From Aphodosoma sp044433285 (GTDB lineage Bacteria > Bacteroidota > Bacteroidia > Bacteroidales > Paludibacteraceae), in assembly GCA_044433285.1 (NCBI GenBank), contig JAWXTU010000089.1:1-9006 (forward strand): a stretch of 9,006 nt of DNA, in the 5' to 3' direction. Every line of letters starts with the position of its first letter. Position 1 is the first letter of the stretch. Shown here piece after piece: positions 1 through 5,497 of this stretch. The position numbers and the translations under genes are program-made. The notes beneath the pieces were generated by a model, which saw nothing but the letters and a program-made list of their open reading frames with translations, searched no databases and was not told the DNA's origin.

Positions 1-495
1 ATGAGTTTTGGCACCGATCCAAAAGCAGCAGCAGAGGTAACCCGTGCCGTAAAAGCCGTAACCACCAAACCAGTATATATCAAACTGTCGCCAAATGTAA
101 CAGATATTGTAGCCATTGCCAAAGCGTGTGAAGAGGCAGAAGCCGACGGTATCTGCTTAATAAACACGATGCTAGGTATGCGAGTAGACATCAAACGTCG
201 CAAACCAGTAATAGCCAACGTGATGGGTGGATTTTCGGGTCCAAGCATCTTCCCAATCGCTGTGCGCATGGTGCATCAGGTGAGCAAAGCGTGTTCAATT
301 CCAGTAATCGGGTGCGGGGGTGTAGCTTCAGCATCAGACGTAATAGAGATGATGATGGCAGGCGCAACCGCAGTACAAATTGGCGCAATGAACCTCAAAA
401 ACCCATACATCTGCAAAGAGATAATCGAAGAGTTGCCGATATTAATGGAGTCGCTAAATATCGAAAAGTTAGAGGATATAATCGGAATTTGTTGA
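1..495 (+). CDS. pyrD: Dihydroorotate dehydrogenase, catalytic subunit (PyrD type B), 3' part
   Basis: This is the C-terminal part of the FMN enzyme that oxidises dihydroorotate to orotate in pyrimidine synthesis. The first ATG is internal: in the family the stretch MSFGTDP follows the catalytic-loop Cys segment, so roughly the first 140 residues lie left of the window. Visible hallmarks are KLSPN (about residue 28 of this fragment), the LINT segment (54-57), GGFSGP (76-81), and the FMN-phosphate-binding pieces GCGGVAS (104-110) and GATAVQIGA (121-129). The type B catalytic subunit normally works with an iron-sulfur/FAD partner, PyrK, which is not in the window. The stop is at 493-495. The gene converges on the fic gene with a 23-bp gap and no obvious hairpin terminator between them. 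Its GC content is higher than that of the accessory genes that follow. Confidence 0.95.
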   Translation: MSFGTDPKAAAEVTRAVKAVTTKPVYIKLSPNVTDIVAIAKACEEAEADGICLINTMLGMRVDIKRRKPVIANVMGGFSGPSIFPIAVRMVHQVSKACSIPVIGCGGVASASDVIEMMMAGATAVQIGAMNLKNPYICKEIIEELPILMESLNIEKLEDIIGIC

Positions 496-518
496 TGGCG
501 AGAGGAAACACTTATATA

Positions 519-992
519 CTATCCTTTAATACTCATATCAAAAGTTAATCCTTGCGCCATAGCATTGGCAATATCAATCTTTAACCCCTCATCAAAATCA
601 TCACATGCAACGATGTGCTCCATTATACGATACGAAAGTTCGTCGTCGATATGGCTTGCTGCAATATGATATATTATAGCCTCAAGTCGTTGCATAAATG
701 TAAGTGCAGCCCAATGGTGCCCATTCTTATGCAAAAAATAGGCACCAATAGTCAAGGCAATACGTTTATTACCATCTTCGAAACAGTGCCCCGAACAAAA
801 TTTGAATACTATATAATTTAATTTGGCTACAAAATCTGGATAATAATCGTCATTTTGCACAAACTCCAAAAAACTCTCTATACGCTCTTGGTGCTTTACT
901 CCAGACAAACCGCCACCGCTCCTTTTTATCGTTTTAGCGTATACATCAAGCACCTCTTCATAAGTGAAATATTTTATCTCTTTGTTACTCAT
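519..992 (-). CDS. Fic/Doc family protein (death-on-curing-like, putative toxin)
   Basis: A 157-residue single-domain Fic-fold protein. The active-site motif HCFEDGNKR (residues 69-77) fits HxFx(D/E)GNxR completely, with catalytic His69, metal-binding Asp73 and phosphate-binding Gly74-Asn75 and Arg77. Enzymes with this motif usually transfer AMP or another nucleotide phosphate to a target protein. The P1 Doc toxin has a slightly different motif and phosphorylates EF-Tu, so the exact reaction is open. The small size and the GGGLSGV segment (26-32), which precedes the active-site helix, resemble the death-on-curing subfamily. I see no clear intramolecular inhibitory (S/T)xxxE(G/N) helix, so inhibition probably comes from a partner. 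The start ATG at 990-992 overlaps the end of the upstream rhuM-like gene by 8 nt, which implies translational coupling. A toxin role is inference from family and context. Confidence 0.88.
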   Translation of the reverse strand: MSNKEIKYFTYEEVLDVYAKTIKRSGGGLSGVKHQERIESFLEFVQNDDYYPDFVAKLNYIVFKFCSGHCFEDGNKRIALTIGAYFLHKNGHHWAALTFMQRLEAIIYHIAASHIDDELSYRIMEHIVACDDFDEGLKIDIANAMAQGLTFDMSIKG

Positions 993-2001
993 CTTCAGCT
1001 TGTTTTAGGCGTTTAAGTGTATCTTGATTCTCTTCGAGTATCTTGTCAAAATCAACAGATTGATTACCTATAAAACGATCAAACTCCTCGGGTGAAACTG
1101 CTTTTAGATACTCTGCTATATTGCCATGATATGCATCTCTAAAGCATAAATCCCTAGATGACATTTTTGTACGAGCATCATATAAATAAGGAGATTGCAT
1201 TGGGTGTTCTGCAAGATTATTGATAACCCGTTGAACGTCTTGCAATGTAAGTTTGCGATTGATATTCTCGCACTCTTTCTTTATCTCATACGCAAGCCCA
1301 TTTTCAAATGATGATATAGCTAACAAAACTTCCGAATACATAGTATGACGAGAGTAATCAGTAGGTTTTAACTTCAGTAACTCTTTATATTCCTTTACAT
1401 TTTCCTTAAAAACAGCCTTATATATCATATCCGTAACCTGCGCATATTTATTTGTATGATGACCATCTACACAATTATTTATCGCTACAGTTAAATTTTT
1501 TCTGTAATTCTCTTCTATCATTGCAGCAGGTAGATAATCCGCATCTCTACGATTGATATATTTCGTTCCCCCACCTATTTTCTTATTAATTGTAGAGATA
1601 ACAATATCAAGTATTAGGCTACGCAGCTGTTTTGCCTTTTCGCTCTCAGTCAAAAGCATTCCAATATTAAGAAATGCTCTAAAATTAAAGAGCCCTAATT
1701 GCGTCGTTTTGCTTAGGACATAAATGTCCTGAGCAAATTGCAACTTAAACTGTTTCAACTGCTTACCCTCACATAAAAAATATCCATTAAAAGAAATTTC
1801 TTCAAAATTATTTTTCAAATATCTCCTAATGGTTCTCTCATCTATCTCATAAAATTCAGCAACCATTTTCTGTGTAAAATATAGTTCGTCATTAAATAAT
1901 ACACCTTTTACATCAAGATGATTACTTATAGCTTCGACCGCATATTTGTTATTCAATATATTTTGTCTCTCTATATTTGAGACTGTTAATTCTTTACTCA
2001 T
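985..2001 (-). CDS. RhuM-like DNA-binding protein, putative Fic partner/antitoxin
   Basis: A 338-residue protein resembling the RhuM/'virulence protein' group (COG3943-like) that is often found next to, or fused with, Fic domains in Bacteroidota. A helix-turn-helix-like stretch is seen at about residues 42-63 (FTQKMVAEF..DERTIRRYLK). It is followed by a conserved core with FRAFLNIGMLLTESEKA (108-123) and GGGTKYINRRD (143-153). The C-terminal third is helical and charged. There is no signal peptide or membrane segment. It is the first gene of a two-gene unit: fic overlaps its end by 8 nt. It probably binds DNA and may regulate the operon or neutralise the Fic protein, but this is inference. 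Residues 89-98 are encoded by a palindrome (1709-1736), and a fragment of a second copy lies upstream at 2326-2476. Family name is moderately sure, function uncertain. Confidence 0.75.
   Translation of the reverse strand: MSKELTVSNIERQNILNNKYAVEAISNHLDVKGVLFNDELYFTQKMVAEFYEIDERTIRRYLKNNFEEISFNGYFLCEGKQLKQFKLQFAQDIYVLSKTTQLGLFNFRAFLNIGMLLTESEKAKQLRSLILDIVISTINKKIGGGTKYINRRDADYLPAAMIEENYRKNLTVAINNCVDGHHTNKYAQVTDMIYKAVFKENVKEYKELLKLKPTDYSRHTMYSEVLLAISSFENGLAYEIKKECENINRKLTLQDVQRVINNLAEHPMQSPYLYDARTKMSSRDLCFRDAYHGNIAEYLKAVSPEEFDRFIGNQSVDFDKILEENQDTLKRLKQAEDE
1709..1736. repeat. Quasi-palindrome inside the rhuM-like gene
   Basis: The left half TTGCTTAGGACATA is the inverted complement of the right half AATGTCCTGAGCAA at 12 of 14 positions. 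It lies in frame and encodes roughly F-A-Q-D-I-Y-V-L-S-K of the RhuM-like protein. The aligned position in the upstream remnant (2399-2426) is also a palindrome, with different arms. Confidence 0.8.
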
Positions 2002-2045
2002 TATTCACTTTTTTAAATTAATTCTTCAACCTATTTTAACTGCAT

Positions 2046-2081
2046 TATTTTGCTCTCCTCATTAATGAGGAGAGCAAAATA
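2046..2081. repeat. Perfect 36-bp palindrome upstream of the rhuM-fic unit
   Basis: The left half TATTTTGCTCTCCTCATT is exactly repeated in inverted form by the right half, with no spacer and no mismatch. It lies 45-80 bp upstream of the rhuM-like start codon, inside the leader predicted from the minus-strand promoter near 2216. Its centre, CATTAATG, is the same as the centre of the palindrome at 2399-2426 and differs by one base from that at 1709-1736. It could be an operator, an RNA hairpin in the leader, or a member of a palindromic repeat family. T-rich and A-rich ends also make a terminator-like hairpin conceivable. Confidence 0.9.
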
Positions 2082-2207
2082 TAACTCATTCTATTTCACA
2101 CACTTATAGTAATATAATTTTTAAATTTCTCAGAATAAAGTGCCAAAGCAACCCAAAATTACAAATCATATCTTCGCGCGCTGACACATCAACTACGCCA
2201 TTATTTT

Positions 2208-2223
2208 TATCTTTGCAAAGATA
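2208..2223. promoter_or_regulatory. Symmetric double -7 promoter site, TATCTTTG on both strands
   Basis: TATCTTTG at 2208-2215 on the plus strand and its exact mirror at 2216-2223 on the minus strand form a 16-bp palindrome. Both match the Bacteroidota -7 consensus TAnnTTTG. The minus-strand copy points at the rhuM-fic unit, with a TTG at 2246-2248 as a loosely spaced -33 element (22 bp rather than about 19). It predicts a leader of about 200 nt. The plus-strand copy has no clear -33 element and faces only the remnant. Confidence 0.55.
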
Positions 2224-2303
2224 CACATTTTTTACGTTATAACCGCAATAAAAATTACAAAAAGTGATAATCAACTAAATTATTAAAGTGCTGGTATTCC
2301 AAG

Positions 2304-2322
2304 CTACTACAAATTGTAGTAG
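2304..2322. repeat. Palindrome CTACTACAA-A-TTGTAGTAG
   Basis: A perfect 9+1+9 inverted repeat lying 3 bp from the left edge of the rhuM-like remnant. Its inner nonamer ACAAATTGT is shared with the palindrome at 2502-2522 on the other side of the remnant. Confidence 0.85.
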
Positions 2323-2325
2323 GTT

Positions 2326-2476
2326 CTTTTCGCTCTCAGTCAAAAGCATTCCAATATTAAGAAATACTCTTAAATTAGAGAGCCCTAATTGCGGTGTATT
2401 CTTCCCGACATTAATGTCGGGAAGAAATTGTAACTTAAACTGATTCAGCCAATTACCCACACATAAAAAAAATATA
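2326..2476 (-). pseudogene. Remnant of a second rhuM-like gene
   Basis: This stretch aligns with 1636-1784 of the intact rhuM-like gene at a constant offset of 690 bp. There is no gap until a 2-bp insertion in the A-run near 2470. The conceptual minus-strand peptide reads FFLCVGNWLNQFKLQF, then LPDINVGKN, then FLNIGMLLTESEK. It corresponds to about residues 75-122 of the intact protein. The reading frame is open through this piece, but both the helix-turn-helix part and the whole C-terminal two thirds are missing, and homology stops abruptly at both ends. It is therefore a fragment, from either a duplication or an older copy left by insertion and decay. The sequence outside 2326-2476 is unrelated to the gene. 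Confidence 0.82.
2399..2426. repeat. Perfect 28-bp palindrome inside the rhuM-like remnant
   Basis: The left half TTCTTCCCGACATT is exactly repeated inverted by AATGTCGGGAAGAA. The position is homologous to the quasi-palindrome at 1709-1736, but the arms differ in ways that keep the pairing. Confidence 0.9.
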
Positions 2477-2501
2477 CAAGAACAAAATCTTTCATCCCTA
2501 C

Positions 2502-2522
2502 CTGGGGACAAATTGTCCCTAG
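2502..2522. repeat. Palindrome with core ACAAATTGT, right of the remnant
   Basis: CTGGGGACAA-A-TTGTCCCTAG is a 10+1+10 inverted repeat with one G-T pair. Three more pairs (CTA at 2498-2500 with TAG at 2524-2526) follow after a one-base mismatch. It shares the inner nonamer with the palindrome at 2304-2322. Confidence 0.8.
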
Positions 2523-2623
2523 ATAGATATTAAATTACCACTCACTCTCCCCCATTTTCACCAAATAATCTAACAATTTCATAAAAATAGAGTTAGAATT
2601 ACCCAGATACCGCAATTTTTTTG

Positions 2624-2631
2624 TATCTTTG
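2624..2631 (+). promoter_or_regulatory. Promoter -7 box for rlmB
   Basis: TATCTTTG is an exact match to the Bacteroidota TAnnTTTG box and predicts a transcript starting near 2638. I do not see a convincing -33 TTTG element upstream. Its position argues against any translation start upstream of about 2640 for the following gene. Confidence 0.55.
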
Positions 2632-2689
2632 CAAAAAATATAGAGCGGAGGGGATTTTGATGCCCTCGAAACTCCAGATATTCAACATT

Positions 2690-3433
2690 ATGAAACAGAT
2701 AAAAGAGAAAAATATGATTTTCGGCATACGTGCCGTGATTGAAGCTATCGACGCTGGTAAAGAGATTGACAAAGTGTTTTTGCGCAGAGAGATGGGAGGC
2801 GAACTAGCCAAAGAGCTATTTGAGAAGATGAAAAACTTGCAGGCTCCTGTGCAACGTGTGCCGCTTGAAAAACTCAATAAACTCACAATGAAAAACCACC
2901 AAGGCGTGGTAGCATTTATCTCTTCTGTTGAATATCAACGCATTGACGATATTATACCAACGCTATACGAACAAGGCAAAGACCCATTTATCGTAATCTT
3001 AGATGGAGTAACCGACGTGCGCAACTTCGGCGCAATTGCTCGTACGTGCGAATGTGCTGGAGTAGATGCAATTGTGGTGCCAATGCGAGGTGGAGCAGCT
3101 GCAAATGCCGATGCTATTAAAACCTCGGCAGGCGCACTACACGTGATACCTGTATGCCGCGAAAACAGTCTTCACAACACTGTTTCGTATCTACAAAAAT
3201 GCGGTGTGAGAGTGGTGGCAGCATCAGAAAAAGCCACTCATGACTACTCAAATGCTAACTATCAAGGTCCGCTTGCTATCATTATGGGGGCTGAGGATGT
3301 TGGTATCTCGCACGATATTTTGCGCATCGTAGATGATATGGTCTCTATTCCAATTTTGGGACAAATTGGCTCACTGAATGTATCGGTGGCAACTGGTATC
3401 GTGGTGTATGAAGCTGTAAAACAGAGAGTTTAA
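2690..3433 (+). CDS. rlmB: 23S rRNA 2'-O-methyltransferase of the TrmH/SpoU family (RlmB-like)
   Basis: A 247-residue SPOUT (knotted-fold) methyltransferase using S-adenosylmethionine, most like RlmB, which methylates the 2'-OH of G2251 in 23S rRNA. After a short N-terminal substrate-binding domain (about residues 9-80, beginning MIFGIRAVIEAI), the three SpoU motifs are present. Motif 1 is DGVTDVRNFGAIART (about 105-119, with catalytic-type Asn112 and Arg118). Motif 2 is IMGAEDVGIS (198-207). Motif 3 is SIPILGQIGSLNVSVA (219-234). I chose ATG 2690 because it gives the short lead-in usual for this family. ATG 2660 is the alternative and has a GGAGGGG at 2647-2653 six bases before it. The next gene starts 14 bp after the stop, so the two rRNA modification genes probably share a transcript. 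Confidence 0.9.
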   Translation: MKQIKEKNMIFGIRAVIEAIDAGKEIDKVFLRREMGGELAKELFEKMKNLQAPVQRVPLEKLNKLTMKNHQGVVAFISSVEYQRIDDIIPTLYEQGKDPFIVILDGVTDVRNFGAIARTCECAGVDAIVVPMRGGAAANADAIKTSAGALHVIPVCRENSLHNTVSYLQKCGVRVVAASEKATHDYSNANYQGPLAIIMGAEDVGISHDILRIVDDMVSIPILGQIGSLNVSVATGIVVYEAVKQRV

Positions 3434-3447
3434 ATTTCCAGATTTAG

Positions 3448-4134
3448 ATGAACGTATTATACGAAGATAACCATATAATAGCTATCAATAAGGCTGTTGG
3501 CGATATTGTGCAAGGCGATAAAACTGGCGACAAGCCGCTCCCCGAATATATCAAAGCATATTTAAAGGAGAAATACAATAAGCCTGGCAATGTGTTTTGC
3601 GGTGTTACGCATCGCCTCGACCGCCCTGTGTCGGGTGCTGTGATTTTTGCAAAGACTAGTAAGGGTTTAGAGCGAATGAACCGTCTGTTTGCAGCGCATC
3701 GTGAGATACAAAAACGTTATTGGGCAATTGTTTTGGGGAGTCCAAAGCAGGATGAGGGGCATCTGGAAGATTGGCTTGTGAGAGTGGAGAAACAGAATAA
3801 ATCGTATGCCTACGCCAACGAAAAACCCAATTCAAAATTTGCATCGCTCGACTACAAAGTACTAGCTCGCGGCGACAACTACTCGCTATTAGAGATTGAT
3901 TTGCACACAGGCAGGCATCACCAAATACGCTGTCAGTTGGCGACTATTGGGCACCCAATCAAAGGCGATTTGAAGTATGGCGCGCCACGCTCCAACCCCA
4001 ACGGCGGCATCTCGCTCCACGCACGCAGCATTGAATTTGAACACCCAATCAGCCACGAACAAATCTCAATCACCGCTCCCCTACCCAACGAACCACTCTG
4101 GAATGCGTTAGTAGGGATTGCGAAGAAAGGGTAA
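3448..4134 (+). CDS. RluA-family RNA pseudouridine synthase
   Basis: A 228-residue enzyme that isomerises uridine to pseudouridine in rRNA or tRNA. The catalytic motif HRLDRPVSG (residues 55-63) carries the essential Asp58, and LHTGRHHQIR (about 152-161) is the second conserved motif of the RluA group. The N-terminus VLYEDNHIIAINKAVG is the usual first strand of the catalytic domain, so no S4 RNA-binding domain is present. Length and domain content fit the short RluA subfamily (RluC/TruC-like or RluA itself), but the modified position cannot be told from sequence alone. It starts 14 bp after rlmB, in the same direction, and probably shares its promoter. A 37-bp gap follows before the accessory zeta pair. 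Confidence 0.9.
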   Translation: MNVLYEDNHIIAINKAVGDIVQGDKTGDKPLPEYIKAYLKEKYNKPGNVFCGVTHRLDRPVSGAVIFAKTSKGLERMNRLFAAHREIQKRYWAIVLGSPKQDEGHLEDWLVRVEKQNKSYAYANEKPNSKFASLDYKVLARGDNYSLLEIDLHTGRHHQIRCQLATIGHPIKGDLKYGAPRSNPNGGISLHARSIEFEHPISHEQISITAPLPNEPLWNALVGIAKKG

Positions 4135-4171
4135 AAGCAATTGCTAAATATACACTAAAACAAATGATACT

Positions 4172-4417
4172 ATGATAACAAAAGACAACATGAATAGTAC
4201 ATTCAAACCCGATGAAAGGGAAAGCAAAAACATAGAAAATAGTTTGACATCATTCAACAAACTAAGTGATTTATCTAGAAATAGCGAAGTCGTTTATTCT
4301 AGAGATGGTAAACTTTATAACAGAGATAAAGATGGAGTTGAAACTCAAATAGGTTCTACCCCACAAAAAATTACAGCAGAAAAAAGAATATATACGCTAT
4401 GCCAACAAAAAGGTTAA
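4172..4417 (+). CDS. Small hydrophilic protein, candidate antitoxin of the zeta-like toxin
   Basis: An 81-residue, strongly polar protein that I do not recognise as a named family. There is no signal peptide or membrane segment. The N-terminal half is rich in Asn, Ser, Lys and Glu. The second half has a short beta-like stretch (SEVVYSRDGKLYNRDKDGVE, about residues 38-57). It ends inside the following zeta-like gene, overlapping it by 19 nt in another frame, which is typical of coupled toxin-antitoxin genes. Role as antitoxin rests only on size, order and overlap; it does not visibly resemble the classical epsilon antitoxin. An internal ATG at 4190 is an alternative start. It is AT-richer than the rRNA modification genes before it. 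Confidence 0.7.
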   Translation: MITKDNMNSTFKPDERESKNIENSLTSFNKLSDLSRNSEVVYSRDGKLYNRDKDGVETQIGSTPQKITAEKRIYTLCQQKG

Positions 4418-5139
4418 GAATTTTTGCTGGTCCTAATGGATCTGGAAAATCAAGTATCCACAAAATTCTTATTGAAAATGGTGATATTAATCTAGGAATA
4501 TTTGTGAATGCAGATGAGATTGAAAAACAATTAAAAAATTCTTTAATACTTGATTTTTCTAACTTTGGTATCAATCTTAATATAGAAAATTTATGCAATG
4601 CATACAAAGATAGTAAATTCTATATTCTTAGCAACGGAAAAAATATAATTAATAACATTCATGCAGACAAGAACAAATTAACTATAACAAGTAAAGAGTA
4701 TATAAACTCATATTTCACCGCTTTTATAGCTGAATATATTAGAGTTGAAATGCTTGATATTGTTAATGTTATTACAATTGAAACTGTAATGTCGCATAAA
4801 TCTAAAATAGAATATATAAAACTAGCTAAATCCAAAGGATACAGAGTATATTTGTATTTTGTAGCAACAGATAATGTACAAATTAATATCGCACGTGTTC
4901 AACAACGCGTTGAAAATGGTGGGCATACTGTATCAGAAGATAAAATAACTAGTAGATATCAAAGATGCTTAGAAAACTTATTTGAGGCTCTAACTGTATC
5001 TGATAGAGCATATATATTTGACAATAGTGAGTTATATAAACCCATATGGTGTGCAGAGTATGATGGTAAAAATGTATATTTAAAACACAGTGAATACCCT
5101 CAATGGATTAAAACATATCTTTTAAATAAAATAAATTAG
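4399..5139 (+). CDS. Zeta toxin-like P-loop kinase
   Basis: A 246-residue protein of the zeta-toxin/UDP-N-acetylglucosamine kinase-like group. It has a Walker A motif GPNGSGKSS (residues 11-19), the NADE motif (37-40) with the Asp expected to activate the sugar hydroxyl, and IETVMS (127-132), matching the E-T-x-x-S segment of the family. The lid region has Arg166 and Arg170, followed by GGHTVSEDKITSRYQRCLENL (174-194). Classical zeta toxins phosphorylate UDP-GlcNAc and block wall synthesis. Relatives in this chromosomal group may act on other small molecules, so the substrate is open. An insertion at about residues 45-110 makes it longer in the middle than a minimal kinase. The start overlaps the upstream small gene by 19 nt. 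The gene converges on hxsA, with a hairpin between them. Confidence 0.86.
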   Translation: MPTKRLRIFAGPNGSGKSSIHKILIENGDINLGIFVNADEIEKQLKNSLILDFSNFGINLNIENLCNAYKDSKFYILSNGKNIINNIHADKNKLTITSKEYINSYFTAFIAEYIRVEMLDIVNVITIETVMSHKSKIEYIKLAKSKGYRVYLYFVATDNVQINIARVQQRVENGGHTVSEDKITSRYQRCLENLFEALTVSDRAYIFDNSELYKPIWCAEYDGKNVYLKHSEYPQWIKTYLLNKIN

Positions 5140-5181
5140 GGGTACATGTATAGGACTATTTAGCCTACAAATATACCCCTA
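5137..5181. terminator. Hairpin between convergent zeta-like and hxsA genes
   Basis: TAGGGGTA (5137-5144) pairs perfectly with TACCCCTA (5174-5181), and an inner TAGG (5151-5154) pairs with CCTA (5164-5167). It includes the zeta stop codon and lies 12 bp past the hxsA stop. On the minus strand a T-rich stretch follows (TAATTTATTTTATTT), so it serves best as the terminator of the hxs operon. No clean T-run follows on the plus strand. Confidence 0.5.
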
Positions 5182-5193
5182 TAACACACATTA

Positions 5194-5460
5194 CTAACTA
5201 CTTGAATAGTGAGAACTGTGTGAGGCATGTGAACTGTGAGAACTGTGAGATGAATGCGAACTATGCGAATAATGCGCAGCCAACAAATCACTTTCAGCAG
5301 AAAACTGTCCCAAAATTAATGGCTGATCTTGCTGTTGTTTAATAAGGTGTGCAACACTATTGCCGTTTGCAACTTTAGACACAACCCTTTCACCAACAGA
5401 AGTACAGAAACTTGCCCCCGCAATAAGTGCAGAAACAACTAAAAACATAATCTTCTTCAT
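5194..5460 (-). CDS. hxsA: HxsA, His-Xaa-Ser repeat precursor peptide
   Basis: An 88-residue precursor whose C-terminus carries eight consecutive triplets of the form His-Xaa-Ser (residues 63-86: HYS, HSS x4, HAS, HSS, HYS), then a final Ser-Ser. The N-terminus MKKIMFLVVSALIAGA is a positively charged start followed by a hydrophobic stretch, as in a Sec signal peptide. The middle (HLIKQQQDQPLILGQFSAESDLLAA) is the likely leader for enzyme recognition. This architecture beside two radical SAM genes and hxsD is diagnostic of the His-Xaa-Ser system. The repeat residues are the presumed modification sites, and the final product is not known to me. I chose ATG 5458-5460 because a perfect GGAGGT sits four bases upstream; the in-frame ATG twelve bases further upstream overlaps that site. 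It is last in the operon, 37 bp after hxsC. Confidence 0.93.
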   Translation of the reverse strand: MKKIMFLVVSALIAGASFCTSVGERVVSKVANGNSVAHLIKQQQDQPLILGQFSAESDLLAAHYSHSSHSSHSSHSSHASHSSHYSSS

Positions 5461-5464
5461 TAAT

Positions 5465-5470
5465 ACCTCC
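5465..5470 (-). promoter_or_regulatory. Strong Shine-Dalgarno site of hxsA
   Basis: Read on the minus strand this is GGAGGT, four bases before the hxsA ATG. Such strong sites are not typical of Bacteroidota genes. It decides the hxsA start and suggests that the precursor is translated more strongly than its modifying enzymes. Confidence 0.7.
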
Positions 5471-5497
5471 ATTTTTAGTTAAACAATCCGTGAACTA

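Larger units (their letters stand above)
2002..2689. other. Gene-free AT-rich region with palindromes and a gene remnant
   Basis: No intact gene is supported over these roughly 690 bases. The region carries a 36-bp palindrome (2046-2081), a symmetric double -7 promoter site (2208-2223), a rhuM-like remnant (2326-2476) with its own 28-bp palindrome, two flanking palindromes sharing the core ACAAATTGT (2304-2322 and 2502-2522), and the rlmB promoter and leader (2624-2689). I see nothing recognisable in 2082-2207 or 2224-2303. Confidence 0.8.

Noticed and set aside
191..388. Minus-strand open frame inside pyrD
   Set aside because: Overlaps the conserved pyrD frame throughout; low-complexity peptide with no family resemblance.
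615..821. Plus-strand open frame inside the fic gene
   Set aside because: Lies opposite the Fic active-site codons; no independent support.
2275..2511. Open frame of 78 codons on the minus strand as a real gene
   Set aside because: Its middle is a piece of the rhuM-like gene, while its start lies in a palindrome and its end reads into unrelated sequence. It is a remnant, not a functional gene.
2621..2689. Upstream TTG start for rlmB at 2621
   Set aside because: The -7 box TATCTTTG lies at 2624-2631, so this start would precede the transcript.
4136..4145. AGCAATTGCT palindrome after the pseudouridine synthase gene as a terminator
   Set aside because: Only five base pairs with no loop and no T-run.
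4371..4607. Minus-strand open frame opposite the start of the zeta-like gene
   Set aside because: Shadow of the P-loop coding sequence in an AT-rich stretch.
5194..5275. Short tandem repeats as a possible CRISPR or DNA-level satellite
   Set aside because: The periodicity is nine bases in frame with varied synonymous codons, which fits selection on the His-Xaa-Ser peptide; there are no spacers.
5395..5410. HxsA as a lipoprotein, anchored at Cys19
   Set aside because: The residues before Cys19 are Ala-Ser-Phe. Phe at -1 does not fit a lipobox, so an ordinary Sec-type signal is more likely.
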